Assembly (NCBI GenBank): GCA_031310005.1
Contig: CM062379.1
Span: 7,378,001-7,442,000, forward strand
Direction of reading: 5' to 3'
Length of the DNA: 64,000 nt
DNA from: Dactylellina haptotyla
Lineage: Eukaryota; Ascomycota; Orbiliomycetes; Orbiliales; Orbiliaceae
In this document: in pieces, positions 46,089 through 58,113 of the stretch
How the letters are laid out: every line of letters begins with the position of its first letter
How positions within the stretch are numbered: position 1 is the first letter of the stretch
Program-made: the position numbers and the translations under genes
Notes under the pieces: generated by a model
The model's input: only the letters and a program-made list of their open reading frames with translations
What the model was told of the DNA's origin: nothing
The model's database searches: none

Positions 46089-48866
46089 GTTGCCTGAAAG
46101 GGATGTGTATGTGTATGTGCGAGTGTATTTGGATGAAAGGGAGTGGTACTGGTCAACGAGTGAATCGCGTCAGGAGACTCGTGAAAATAAGCCAATTGCG
46201 GCGCGGTCTATTAATATAACGTCGATGCTGCGCCTTTTGCGTCTCTGAGGAAGGGGTTTATCCTCGAAAATGTTGGTGGTGGTGTTGCTGATATGAATTA
46301 ATGGTGGCAGAGCAGAACGGTCATGACTTTACTTTTGGGTGTGTGTGGCTGTAGACGTCGGTGGGAGCTAACAAACAGGCAGACACAAGAGAGAGAGAAA
46401 ATGAACAGGACACAGAGCGTAAAGGAAAAAATCGTGACGGCAGAAGAGAATGGAAGCAAAGGAATATCGTCTCCGGTGTCGGCAAGAAAGGGGAAAACGG
46501 GTTTAGATCCAGCTATATGCAGCGTGTGCGCGGATAGACAGAGCACAATAAGGGCGTGCGTGCGTAGGGGGAAGGAGAGGGAAATAACGGAGCGAAGGGA
46601 GCCGGGCAGAGTCGACGTGCCGCAGTTGGGAGGGAGATATTATTATTATTCTATCGTATTACGACGACGGCTATCGCACAGGGGAGAAGGAATAGTGTCG
46701 AGAGTCGATAGAGAAGAGGGAGAGCAGAGACGGGGTGGATAGATAGATAATAAAAGAGAAGAAAGGAGGCGGATGGAGGAATGGGATGGATCAAATTTCA
46801 CGGCGAGCGAGAAATATGGGCGGCGGCGGCATAGACAGACCCATCGACAAGACTAAGCCCCAGATAGAGTATAGCAGCACTCTTAAACACGTCGGTGTAT
46901 TTTATTTTATTTCGTTCCAATATAGCAACTTATTCTCGATCAGGTAATTGGGCCTGGGCATAACCTGTATAAAAAGGAGTCGGCTAGGTAGCAAGAGGAA
47001 ACGAAGACGGATTCGAGAAGAAAGCGAGCTGACGCAGCATAAAGGGGAAGACGAGCACGAATCGATGGGATTTGGCCCATCTGTTATTTTAAATTAAGTG
47101 TCTATTCTATCGGCTTTCGCTCGATTCGTCGATTCCCTTTTGCTCGCTGGTTCGTTCGTTCGTTCGTCTCGCTCCCAGGCAAATAGTATGTCTCTGATCT
47201 AGTTAGATGCTAGCATCCTTCCTGCTGCTGCAGTGGTACTCCCGTTTGGCACAAGCAGCACACACTAGCCTAGCTCATCTCGTTCATTGGATTACCTCCC
47301 AACTCGAAACGACCTGTATCGGGTGCCGAATGGAGTCCGTGTTCTGGGTCTGTGCCTTTTTCCGCCCTGTCGATACCGCTCCTGCTGCTGGCGCTGGTGC
47401 TGCGTGTGTGCTTGCACTCGTTCGCTGCATTATGCACGTTTTAATACGTTAATATCTCCCTGATTGCGTCTATATACACAGCAGCATGCTAGCATTGATA
47501 TTATTATCGACGAGCCAGTTTCACATTCTACAGTCTTTTTCTCTCTCTCACTGTCTCTCTCTTTTGAAGACATATTAGCACTAGCCGGCAGCCAGCTTGC
47601 TTGCTAGTCGTGGCCCATCTGTCTCGCATCGGCCCACCTCGTAGCCGTCTACCTAATCATTATTACTATTATTTTCTATCCCACTCGGCATATCACAAGG
47701 TAGACGATGGGGGTGCTCGAGCATTTAAATTTTTTTGCCATCGAAAATCGTCACCGGGAAAAATTATTGATTAAAAAAATTTCTTCTTCCTGTTTACTTT
47801 TACCCTCGGGCCCGGGGCCCCTGTCGACGACGGTTCCTTTTTTTTTTTCTTTTCGTAATTGTACCTGGCTTAACGAGAACGAAAGAAAGAAACAAGCCCC
47901 CAACCATTTTTAATACCCATTTAATACCATCTCTCTTCGCTGCATGCACATGTAATGCGGTTCCCAGGGAGCCTTGCCTAGTGGCTGATCTTGTTCTGCA
48001 TCTGCAACCACAGCTGATCGATAATTTCATATCCACCTGAAGGGAAAAGAGGTCGAAAAGAAGAAAAATACGTCGCAGCGAGATGGATAGTAAATTATCA
48101 TCGAACCAGGGAATCAAAGGAAACAAACAAAGCAAGATATAATAATTATAAATCATCATCCTCTTTCATCATCAGCGCATATCCCTCCCCACGTTTTGGA
48201 ATAAGATTGCAGATGTCCGACCAGTGGTAAGCCCCGTAGATGGCATGCACGGGGAGACGATCAATGTCGAATAAACGCGAACATTTGAGTTCTCCCTCAC
48301 TTTGGCTCTTTTGTTACCATTTCAGCAAGAGCAGCTCCTGAGTTGAGAAAGAAAACCAAACGTATATTTTTTGACTTCGCGTCCAAAAGGGAAAGATGCC
48401 CTGCGACGGACTAACCTTAAATTGGCGTGGGATCTGTGCCCCCCGGTTGTACATGTACTTTATGTACGTTATATTGCCTTGCGTAGACGCCAGCCATGTA
48501 ACTTGTAGCCAGTACATTTTTCTTATTTTTCAGTATGTACCACACTCCAGGTCGCGGCCGTGTGTCCCGGCTAGCTCGAATGCAGGAGAAGGGAAAGGAA
48601 GGCGAGAGGCGCTAGGGTACGCTCGGTGGGATTGGCCAGGTACCAAACATCCGTCCACCGAATCGAGAAGGAAAAAAGAAGAAAAGAAATAAAAGGGAGG
48701 GGAAGAAAAGCAAAATAAACCCATCGCTGCAGACAGGCAGTTAATTTTGTTTCCCTGGTCAAGAGAAAATAGTTAGAGGGAAACAGTGCGTGTCTACGGT
48801 AGGCGGTCCTTTTTTTTCGATGCGTTTGATTGCATTGAATGTTTCTTTTAGAGAAATTTAAATTTG

Positions 48867-48884
48867 CACACACACACACACACA
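48867..48884. repeat. (CA)9 microsatellite
   Basis: Nine CA dinucleotides in a row in non-coding sequence, followed by interrupted CA-rich bases. Confidence 0.8.
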
Positions 48885-51367
48885 CTCGCCCCCATTGACG
48901 TTCGCACATGCACACCAAGAGTGTGTGAGAGGGAGGCACGTACCGACGCACGATCGGTCGGTTTCTCCCTTCGAGCGGCTACAGATGCTATTTCAGCCAT
49001 GCAAATGTTGGGGTTTGTCTTATCCCGACGGCGACGGCACAGATGAATGCAGCAGCTGGCTCTGGACAGACATAGGGACAGGTAGCCAGCCGATCCACCT
49101 CTGTAGACGGTCAATCGAGGCAAATGAGAAAAGAGACAAGAAACAAGGGTTTGCATTGGGGTTTCGTCTCTAACGGCATCGAGCGTAAGCTCGGGGTCCA
49201 GCCAGCGCCAGACAGCCAGCCCAGCGGTATTTGCTTTCCCTGGGGATAAAGGGGTTGGCTGAAATCGACGACGAATTCGATTCGATCCATGATCCAGGGG
49301 GGCCACGATATTCCAGCATCAAACCGTAGGAGCAAGCAAAGTAAAGCGGTAGGAACAGCGCGCGCGGCGTGGTATGCGTAATTTTAAATGAAAGGAGATA
49401 GATGGGCGATTCGACGCGGGTGTGGAACTTGGGGGTTGGAAAGCGACTATACCGTTAGAGCTATCTATCCCATACCAGCTAGACCTCCAGCAGCCATAGA
49501 CGATGCAGCGATGTGCTGGCCGGTGTCTGACCCGGCCGTTTAACCACGCTCCTATAACATAAACATAACGTACGAAATGGCAATGGCTGGTTCTGGGCTG
49601 GGTAACGAACGGGCTGGATGGATAACGGGGATCGGTAGATGACCATCGGAAGGGACGTTTTGAGATAAGAGCCGTGTGGTATATGTGAGGCTGATATGCT
49701 ACTAACCTCGCATCATATAAAATGGAAGGACAGCAAAACCCTTTTCTGGGGGTTGTGTCGCTCCAGCCTAGACCCTTTCGAAGACCCTTTTCTTCCCCGC
49801 GCGTGTGCTCAAGTATATACGCAGGTATGGTATCAATTAGGTGAGACGGGGCAGATCTACGAGATCACGGTTGAAAGGGTGTCTATGGATGTCTCTGGAC
49901 GGGTATGGTACGCTGTCCAAAAGTAAGAGAGAGGAGTAAGGAGGCAGGAGCCGGAAGTACTACAGCGATGATGTAACCAGGCATCAGAACATCAAACGCT
50001 CAGACCCGAGCAGCACCCAGTTGCGGTAGGCATATATGTCGAAGAGGTGTATGAAATCTCTCACAACGCAATGCAGCTCGGCGACGACCGGACGGGCGGG
50101 GACAGACAGTCGGTGCAGGTCGCGTCAGGTCAGGAGGAAGATTCATTCAGGATTCATCATCGATCCCATCCCGTTCGTTTTGCAAATTTGCTTTTGAGTT
50201 TTGGGGTTCTTGAGGGTGGGTAGTGTGATTGAGGGATGCATTCGTCGACGGCAGGTAGTGCCTACGGCGTCTTTTTCTTTTCTTTTCGTTTCCTCATTTA
50301 ACGCCTGGACTGCAGGACCCGCCGGGGTCTGTCTGTCCAATGTCTCCAATATAATTATAACGAACGGGTGGAGACCGAGTGAGATGCCAGTCTCCACTCC
50401 ACTCGCCTCGTTTAAAGCTGGCTGGCACTAACTAACAATGGCACTGGAACTGGCACTGGCACCAGCCGAGCGGCATAGCAACGGGCCTTTCCACCGTGTC
50501 AAGTGCTCGAGGACACGCCCAAGACGCCAAATAAATACACTTCCTAACTGAGAAGGCTAATTGCTTGCGTGCATTCCGACGCACCTGATCTGACCTGACA
50601 CTTGCCTGCCTGCTTGCTTGCAACTGAATTTTGCTGCCGTTAAATGCTAAATCCCGCTGCTGGCCGGCAGCCCGCAAGCACCGCACAACAAACGAAAATG
50701 TGAACGCCGTTACGGGACCAGTTTGCGGCGGAATTGTCCTCCGTGCAAATTGTTTTTATACTCCCTGGCCTGATTACCAGATCGTGTCGTAGTGGCCCGG
50801 ACGAATTAGTCTGAGTACGAGTGTGTGAAGAGAGCGAGCGAGGAATGAATGAATGAATGCCCATCGGTGCACAAAGGAGCCAACCCCACAACCACACCAC
50901 GACCGCATCGACAAGAGGGCGAAATCATAATATCCTATCACTCATCCTCGTTGCCTGTACAGTCTGCACCGTACGTCCATGCAGCGTTGCAGGCAGTGCA
51001 CGGCGTTATCTTATTCTTCTTCTTGTTATTATTCCGGCGTACCGTCTACCTGCCGGCCGAGCTGAGACTACCTGCTGGGACGAGACACAATCGTACCACC
51101 AACGACAACAACAACAACCGTCTACACGATAATTAATAAGGACAAAGGGCAACGCAAACGGCCCACGAGCCCGCAGCACCACCCGCAGCCCCATTAAACC
51201 TCATTGCGAGCCGTATTCTCCGTCCTCAACACTCCGCCATCGCCTCCTCCTCCCATCTATCCTTCTCCCGCATCCCCCCTACGATCCCCGCGTTCTCCAG
51301 ATCCCAAACCGCATCTACCGCAAATTATTTTCCGCCAGCTGCTTTTCCCCGCAAAACCACTGCTCCC

Positions 51368-51400
51368 TTTCGTGAGGTGCTCGGATCTTTCCGTTTCGCG
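51368..51400. promoter_or_regulatory. Two SCB/E2F-like boxes before Cac2
   Basis: TTTCGTG (51368-51374) and TTTCGCG (51394-51400) are reverse complements of CACGAAA and CGCGAAA, the Swi4-type cell-cycle box. Both lie within 56 bp of the Cac2 start codon. CAF-1 genes are S-phase genes in other organisms, so a G1/S link is plausible. The words are short and could occur by chance, and they may be within the leader rather than upstream of transcription. Confidence 0.4.
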
Positions 51401-51423
51401 AGCAACACCGTGATTCGGCAGAG

Positions 51424-53880
51424 ATGAAGGCCGTTCCCTTATCCATTCATTGGCACGAAGAAAACCAGCCCGTCTATTCCGCCCATTTCGAACCTCAGGG
51501 CAAGAGGCTCGCTACCGCGGGAGGTGACAACAATGTTCGGGTAAGTTTTTATTCTTCTGTAGATATAGCGTCAACTCTCAAGCTCCGCAGAGCTATATTT
51601 GGACGTTCTCTCTAATAAACGGCGCTTACCGCGCACTTTTCGCGATTACAGCTCTGGTCGATAACCGGCGGTGAAGACAAAAAAGTCACGTACCTAGCTA
51701 CCCTCGCAAAGCACACCCAAGCCGTTAACGTAGTCCGATGGTGTCCCAGAGGTATGTTTCTTTGTAAATTAAAAAATAAATATGAATTTTCAATGCTAAT
51801 GTTCGTCTAGGGGAGATGCTGGCGTCCGCCGGAGACGATGGCAATGTCATCCTCTGGGTTCAGTCCAACACTCACACCGCAAAGCCCTCCTTCGGCGATG
51901 ATGACCTCGAAGATAAGGAAACATGGAGGCAGAAGCACATGTGTCGTTCGATGGGCTCGGAAATCTACGACCTCGCCTGGTCCCCTGATGGCGACTTCTT
52001 CATTACTGGCAGCATGGACAATGTTGCCCGCATCTATGATGCTCAGAAAGGTACATATATTACTCATCCGATATGATAAGTATGTATGTATGTGTGTAGA
52101 ATCTTATACTAACATGTTCTAGGATCAATGATACGGCAGATTGCTGAACATAGCGCCTACGTCCAAGGCGTCGCCTGGGACCCGCTCAACGAGTATGTTG
52201 CGACCCAGAGCTCTGATCGTTCCGTCCATATATACGCATTAAAGTCCAAGGATGGCCACTTCAGCCTGTCCCAACATAACAAGATCTCCCGAATGGACCT
52301 TCCTGCTACTCGTCGGAACCCATCTGCCAGCCCAGCTCCTCCTGACCTAGCTCCTACATCCCGCCCCATGGGCTCTGACTTGACCGTCCCGCTCGCGTCT
52401 CCCATCCCGTCAGCTCCCGGTACTCCCACATCTTTCGGATTACCGATGAACCCACCAATTGTTGCACATAGTCGTGCCTCATCTTTTAGTTCGTCGCCAT
52501 CAATGAGGAGATCTACCTCTCCTTCGCCTGCTCTGCCGCTACCCGCTGTCAAGCCTGTCGATTCTCCCAAGCTTCTGAGCATGGGAGTCAAGAACCATAT
52601 GATGTATTGCGACGACGCCATGACCTCTTTCTTTAGAAGACTGGCCTTCACACCTGATGGCAGCTTGCTGTTCACACCCGCAGGGCAGTACAAAGTCTCG
52701 CATCCTCCCATCTTAGATGGGCCGAAAGTCCCTGACGAAATCATAAATACTGTCTACGTTTATACCAGAGCTGGTTTGAACAAGCCGCCAATTGCCCATT
52801 TACCTGGTCATAAGAAGCCATCTGTCGCAGTTTCGTGCTCGCCAATCCTTTACACTCACCGAAAATCCAGTGTGCAAACAAAGCATATTACCGTTGACAC
52901 ATCTTCCGCAGACGAGTCGATAAGCTCGTTACCTCCACCTGCTATTAGCACGGAAATGGACCCACCACCTACAACGAATCTACATGCTTCCCCTCCAACA
53001 TCTGCTGGTATCCCTGCAAACGCCGCTTTTGCTCTTCCGTACCGAATGGTTTACGCTGTTGCGACGAAAGATGCTGTCTTGATATACGACACTCAACAGC
53101 AAACGCCAATTTGCATAGTTAGTAACTTGCACTATGCGGCCTTTACTGACCTTACCTGGTAAGTTTCCAATTCTTGATAACCGAATTGAATTGTCTTTAA
53201 CAGATCTTAGGGCCCCCGATGGTAATACACTGCTCATGACCTCCACGGACGGCTTCTGTTCCGTTGTCTCATTCAGCGCTGGCGAGCTGGGTAATGTTTA
53301 TACTGCAACTCCGTCTTCGAACCCGATGGCAACGTCAGCCATGTCGCCATCAATGGGTGCTGAGCCCGTCAAGCGTCCACCATCGCCTTTCCTCGTTTCA
53401 GGAAGCTCGGGACCACGTATTCCAGTCAACCCGCCGCGAAGCGTTGGTGGTTCTTCCATCAACACGCCGACACCGTTTACGCCAGGATCCAACCCCGCTG
53501 ATGCGTCCGAAGTCCAGTCAAATCCGACCCCAATGGTATCCAATATCCCAGGTGTCAGCAGCAGTGTTAGTGGGTATTCTCTTGGTGCATCAACGCCATG
53601 GAAAACGCCACCCGCTACTCCAGCTGCAGCTGCGAATATTCCTGCCGCTACAGCTCCGCCAGCAGCTCCGGCCGCTTCTTCCAGTAACACGCCTACCGTT
53701 CTCGGAAAACGAGAGAACAGCGAAACCAACTCGGCGACTAGCGAACCTAGTCCGACGATAGTACCGGCAACAGATGAGCCCAGCGAGGCCGATAAGGGCG
53801 GCGATAAGAAGCGAAGAAGGGTGGCCCCTACATTTCTTAGGAATATTGGCGAGGATCATATGGACGAGCCGACGGCATGA
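51424..53880 (+). CDS. cac2: Chromatin assembly factor 1 subunit B (Cac2/p60), WD40
   Basis: Middle subunit of CAF-1, which deposits H3-H4 behind the replication fork with PCNA. Exons 51424-51540, 51652-51751, 51811-52050, 52123-53158 and 53211-53880 give 720 residues; every junction keeps frame. In the last intron the acceptor at 53210 is needed, since the CAG at 53203 would give a stop. WD repeats are clear: [106 protein letters not shown], then RRLAFTPDGSLLFTPAGQY, and a final repeat with FTDLTWAPDGNTLLMTSTDG. Ser/Pro-rich loops sit at about 205-300 and 405-450. The C-terminal 150 residues are disordered, with Ala/Pro repeats and a KKRRR nuclear signal. Yeast Cac2 and human p60 share this start (KAVPLSIHWHEENQPVYS). 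Confidence 0.93.
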
Positions 53881-55715
53881 TTTTCGATTCCCTAGCCCTT
53901 TTGCCGCTTAATAATATGCTTCCTTATGACTCTTGCTCATATTTCACTTCTACTTCTGTTTTTGCTTGTGATCTGACATTTTCTAGCTGGGATTAGATGT
54001 GATGGCGTCCGCTTTTGTTGTCTTATTTCGTGGGGATTCTTCTTTTATTTCTCTTCTTTGCTTGGTGGCCACCGAAAACTTCTGAACTGCCCATCCGTAT
54101 CATGACGCCTCCGGGGAACCGGATTTACCTTACTCTTATGCTTCTACGGATTGTATTTCTATTTCACTACTTTTCTTTTCTTTTCTCAGTCGATAGCTAG
54201 CTACTTATGTGATATATTATCTGGATGAATCGACGGCCGGTTCTTTGTAGTTTACGTTTTTTACTTGCTTGAAAGGATGGTGTTTGTCTATTGCTTTTAT
54301 GCTGATAGCTGGGTGTACATGTAGGGTGGGTTGTTATATATAAAGCAATTTATTATGGTTGTGAAACTATGAGATGGGACGTTGGATAATGATTGATAAA
54401 GTAGATACTCTATTGTAGATACAGAACTTCTTTTTGAAGCTTATTATAATCAAAGTGCTTAAGCTAGAGTCATAAATCCTCTCGAATGCCACCCGAGGAA
54501 GATGAGTACGATACCAACACAGTATAAATATACTAAATTTGTATGGTTATGCTGTTCGTCACAGTGCAAATTTGGACACGGTGCGAACATTGGTAGAAAA
54601 TACCATTATATATGTGCTTAAGTGAGTACTTAGAGTATGTATGGTGAGGTTCAAAGATGTAGTCTGTGAGGACTATGGATATATCTTAGAGCTCAGTATT
54701 GTGATTTCGCGGACGGCTAGGGGACAGAGTGCACGCAGGCGCGCGGCTTGAGATTGGGGCCGTGGGAAGATACGGTTTCCACCAGACTAGTATTCGGATA
54801 GATTTGAGTCTAGAAACTGCGTAGATACCTCAAGCATGCTCTTTTCGAAGCCCAGCGGATGGTCCTGGGGTCGGGAAGGGGACCCCGGGGAGTGAATCAA
54901 ACACATCCCCGTCTTTGGTTTCTGTTGGTTGCTCATCACTAGAACTTTATTTGTTCTTATATTTTTTGTTCATCATTGTTATTTTCATAAGCTCTCTACT
55001 TCTAGGCATATATTTGTATAGACTCTGGTGAGTACTTTATGCGGCTTTATTAATTCTCTGATGGTATAGGCTGATGAGGTTTTGGGTAATCTGCAGATCC
55101 GTTGCAATTACAGTTCTGTTCGTAGATATCTGTGAGTTATCGGTTGACAATGTTTCTTATGTGATTAGAAATTGTTTGTAAAAAGCATTTGTAGAGTTTT
55201 GAGGACATGTGCATAATAATTTCGCAAAGTTGGGTCTGAATAAATAGTTAGACAGGGCTATAGAAGTGTGATGAAGGAAGAAGAAAGGGAGAGATATGGA
55301 GTGACTGTTGGGGGGTTTTATAGTCAACTCCCAAACTTGTGAATCAACATGGCAATATTCTTTGGGGGACTAGTACGGCATCTGCCTTTCGACGCAAGGC
55401 AAGATTGTCATCCTCTTATTTTCCCTTAGGTTTCCGATGCACAAACACACCTACGACCGCTAGTTGCTATGGCGGATATCTCCACTGGCCCAAATCTGAG
55501 ATACCGAATAGGAATACCTAATAGGGCTACCTGCAAATATCAAAGAGAAATAGCTCATGCGGCCTGACAACATACTACCGCAAAACCCGAGCTACGGGCA
55601 ACCACGAGAGAGAATATGAGTGATATTTGCCATCCAACGTCCTCACGCTCGCTTCACCGGCATGGATGAAACATGGAAACCTGTAGTTGCAGGCATATTC
55701 TAGAAGTAGGTTAGC
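53881..55715. other. 1.8 kb gene-free interval
   Basis: T-rich 3' flank of Cac2 followed by AT-rich sequence and the promoter of the next gene. The frames at 54015-54200 and 55339-55521 have no support. A GGGGACCCCGGGGAG block at 54878 is GC-rich against its surroundings but isolated. Confidence 0.5.
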
Positions 55716-57467
55716 TTGCTGCTTCATCCGCTGTTAGATATGTCGAGAATGTATCTCTGCAGCTCCTTCCTCTTACTAAACCTTCTGCGGGTCCCACTTG
55801 CAGATGCTTGGGCGTTAGGATTATACCGTGGGCCCGATTTACAGGAAACCGGGGACCCCGAGGGCGAGCGGGTCACCGAAGGCGTCAAAGCATGCACCAA
55901 TATTGGTCCCCTAGAACCCGGACAGCCGCCAATAACGGGGATATTTATATCACAATACGGTCCTCTCGATGGTCCGAATCCCTACAACCCCGCAGAGGCG
56001 TCAGGACAATGGCGGGATCATCTGCACTATTTCGGATTCTGGAAGACCAACAATTGCGGCGGCTTACCGAACCTTATCATCAGCTTTTACGATGTTGATT
56101 ATACTGTTCAAGAATTTGCATTTTCTAAGATTAGGGATTATTTGGACCCGCAAGGGCGTTTACGGCGGACGAGCGGGCTAGCGCTGACGGCGAGTTTTGG
56201 CGATGAGGATATAGGCGATTTTCGCTCTTACGGGGAGATACCATATCAAATTGCCTACGACAACGGACTCACAAATAATATCCCCGAAGGGAGCGTGGCA
56301 ATAAGGAAGGACGACGTTCCCGAAGAGGCAGAAGCGGTAACGTGGGATACGTTCTGGGTGTTGGGGGATGCCGTTGCGGTGGAGGAGGTCGAGCCGGATT
56401 CGAACTCGATGCATATTATACCTACGGACGAATGGGAAAATAGTGGATACGGGGGACCCGGAAATGTAAAGACCTTCGCGCTGGAAGGTGGGAAAGATAA
56501 CGAGTTTGCGCTACCGGCGCAGCAGCAGCAGCAGCCCGTTGCGGATGGTAACCAGGGTGAGGCTTCCAACATACCTGCGAATAGAGAGCCGGGCCAGTGG
56601 GAGGATATCGAATGGGGGGGAGAGGTGCAAGAGAATCCATACAATAGAATGGTGGGAAAACTGGTGATCAATTCGATGACGGAGAAGGAGATCCAGGCTC
56701 TAGAGACGGAAGAAATGGCGCAAGCAATCATGCTGTCTTTGCAAGATCAGGAGGACCAGCAGAAACAGCAGGAAGCGGAACAACCAAAGGTGGTACCGCC
56801 GGAGAAGACGAACATCAAACCGCCTGCCCCTGTGGTTGAAAGTGAATTTACGAAGAATAATCGGTTTATAGAGAGTTATTTGCGCTACTGGGATGCGGAG
56901 CAGACGAAGTACTTGAACGAACTGGCGGATTTCGTCCGCACGGAAGGTGTTCGGCCCAGTCCAGATACGAAGTCGGCGTCTATGAGTGGTCTATCTATCC
57001 CACCAGGTTCGATGATCCTTGGAAATAGCGACATACGGGCTCAGGAAGTGGGATTGAATAATGTTGGAGGGAAGTCGTATAGCGTACAGATGACAGAGAA
57101 CACCGAGGCTCTGCCGCCGGCAAGTTTGAGTGCAGCGACAGAGGTGAAAAGGGCCAAGAAAAAGACTGAGAAAAAAGATACGAAAAAAGTCAAGAAAACA
57201 GCGCCAGCACCAGCAGGGAAGCCACCCGTGAGAAAGTCACCAGCAGATGACGGGTGGTTGATACAGCAAGAGATGGCAACAAAGGCATGGGAGAAGGAAA
57301 TTCAAGACAGGGAGAGGGAGGTAAGGCGTATTCGCAGGAATCGGGAGAGTAACGCTGGTGGTACAGAAGATGCTGGGGACGGAGTGACCGCCCCGAACGG
57401 TGAGGGTGTCAATGGGGGAGCAGCTAATCGAGATACTGGCGGGGCCAATGGGGCTAACCCTGGGTGA
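55716..57467 (+). CDS. Signal-peptide protein with UIM-like helix, function unknown
   Basis: Intronless 583-residue protein that I do not recognise as a family. The N terminus has a hydrophobic core (MYLCSSFLLLNLLRVPLADA^WAL, from the second or third Met) that reads as a cleavable signal peptide. Residues 35-270 look folded: QPPITGIFISQYGPLD, HLHYFGFWKTNNCGGLPNLIISFYDVDY, only two Cys in the mature part. Then come a Gln run (AQQQQQ), an acidic region and, at 330-344, ETEEMAQAIMLSLQD. That stretch fits the ubiquitin-interacting motif pattern (acidic run, hydrophobic, xx, Ala, xxx, Ser, xx, acidic). A helical segment with WDAEQTKYLNELADF, a Lys-rich stretch (KRAKKKTEKKDTKKVKK, about 476-493), a charged helix (AWEKEIQDREREVRRIRR) and a Gly/Asn tail complete it. 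Secretion signal together with ubiquitin-binding and nuclear-type signals is odd for one protein; it may be a host-targeted secreted protein, or the signal may be a membrane anchor. Confidence 0.65.
   Translation: MLLHPLLDMSRMYLCSSFLLLNLLRVPLADAWALGLYRGPDLQETGDPEGERVTEGVKACTNIGPLEPGQPPITGIFISQYGPLDGPNPYNPAEASGQWRDHLHYFGFWKTNNCGGLPNLIISFYDVDYTVQEFAFSKIRDYLDPQGRLRRTSGLALTASFGDEDIGDFRSYGEIPYQIAYDNGLTNNIPEGSVAIRKDDVPEEAEAVTWDTFWVLGDAVAVEEVEPDSNSMHIIPTDEWENSGYGGPGNVKTFALEGGKDNEFALPAQQQQQPVADGNQGEASNIPANREPGQWEDIEWGGEVQENPYNRMVGKLVINSMTEKEIQALETEEMAQAIMLSLQDQEDQQKQQEAEQPKVVPPEKTNIKPPAPVVESEFTKNNRFIESYLRYWDAEQTKYLNELADFVRTEGVRPSPDTKSASMSGLSIPPGSMILGNSDIRAQEVGLNNVGGKSYSVQMTENTEALPPASLSAATEVKRAKKKTEKKDTKKVKKTAPAPAGKPPVRKSPADDGWLIQQEMATKAWEKEIQDREREVRRIRRNRESNAGGTEDAGDGVTAPNGEGVNGGAANRDTGGANGANPG
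56703..56747 (+). other. UIM-like motif within the signal-peptide protein
   Basis: Codons 330-344 encode ETEEMAQAIMLSLQD. The key positions are acidic E332/E333, M334, A337 and S341, followed by D344. The A-xxx-S spacing preceded by hydrophobic-xx is the published core of the ubiquitin-interacting motif. Confidence 0.55.
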
Positions 57468-58113
57468 AGTGAAATCTCTACGATGCAACTACTCATGAGA
57501 GTCTCCAGTGGCTGTTTTTATAACTAAAGAAATATAATATTATTCTCAAAGTTTTGTCACTGTAGTAGGAGAGATCTGATGATCCGAAATATGATGATAA
57601 AATACCACACGTCGAGGTGTTGCTCCCGGGAAGACGGTTCCCGGTAGCCTGGGTATCCCTGGCCCGTTCGGGGCTTGGCCGCAGCAGCATCCCGGCCACC
57701 GAGCTCGGTTCCGCGACAACAGAACAACGCACGGGCCCCGTCCACTCAACGCGTTGACGGGCGACAGAGGCAGTTAGCGTCGTGCCCGCTCGCGTGTCAG
57801 GAACAATAATTTCTCGACGCCCTCCTTTCCGCTAGCCAGCTTCTAAACAACTAACTGACCGCATTCTTGACGTTCGCTGTTTCTTTTGCTCTCAATTCTG
57901 CTAATTGACTGTCTTTGCATCGCTGATAGAACATACCGGCGAGGCACCGTTGTAGCTATCTCTTGTCCTTCTCTCGTTTTATTCTCGAAACACCCTCCCG
58001 ATTCGATCCCTGCAGCTGGATTGCTGAGCAAAACAAGCTCCTCGAGCCGAAAACCACCTGCAGATTGGGCTTCCTGCATCACGGCTTCAGCCAGAATACA
58101 TCGTTAACACACC
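57468..58113. other. Intergenic, MSH6 promoter
   Basis: A 646-bp spacer between the UIM protein and MSH6. The part from 57600 is GC-richer and contains the AACGCGTT box annotated separately. No additional gene. Confidence 0.5.
57749..57754. promoter_or_regulatory. MluI cell-cycle box (MCB) before MSH6
   Basis: ACGCGT, within the palindrome AACGCGTT, lies 360 bp upstream of the MSH6 start codon. ACGCGT is the established site of MBF (Mbp1/Swi6, Res/Cdc10), and MSH6 is a G1/S-expressed gene in budding yeast. A single hexamer is weak evidence by itself. Confidence 0.45.

Larger units (their letters stand above)
46089..51423. other. 5.3 kb gene-free interval between divergent nuclear genes
   Basis: The longest gap in the window, between the zf-4CXXC_R1 gene (leftward) and Cac2 (rightward). 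From 46330 to about 46860 the plus strand is purine-rich, as expected for a pyrimidine-rich leader and promoter on minus. Other features are a (CA)9 run at 48867-48884, a CGTT repeat near 47153-47166 and many T/C-rich tracts. No frame above about 150 codons looks coding. It could host long leaders, non-coding RNAs or a very diverged gene; I see nothing I can name. Confidence 0.5.
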
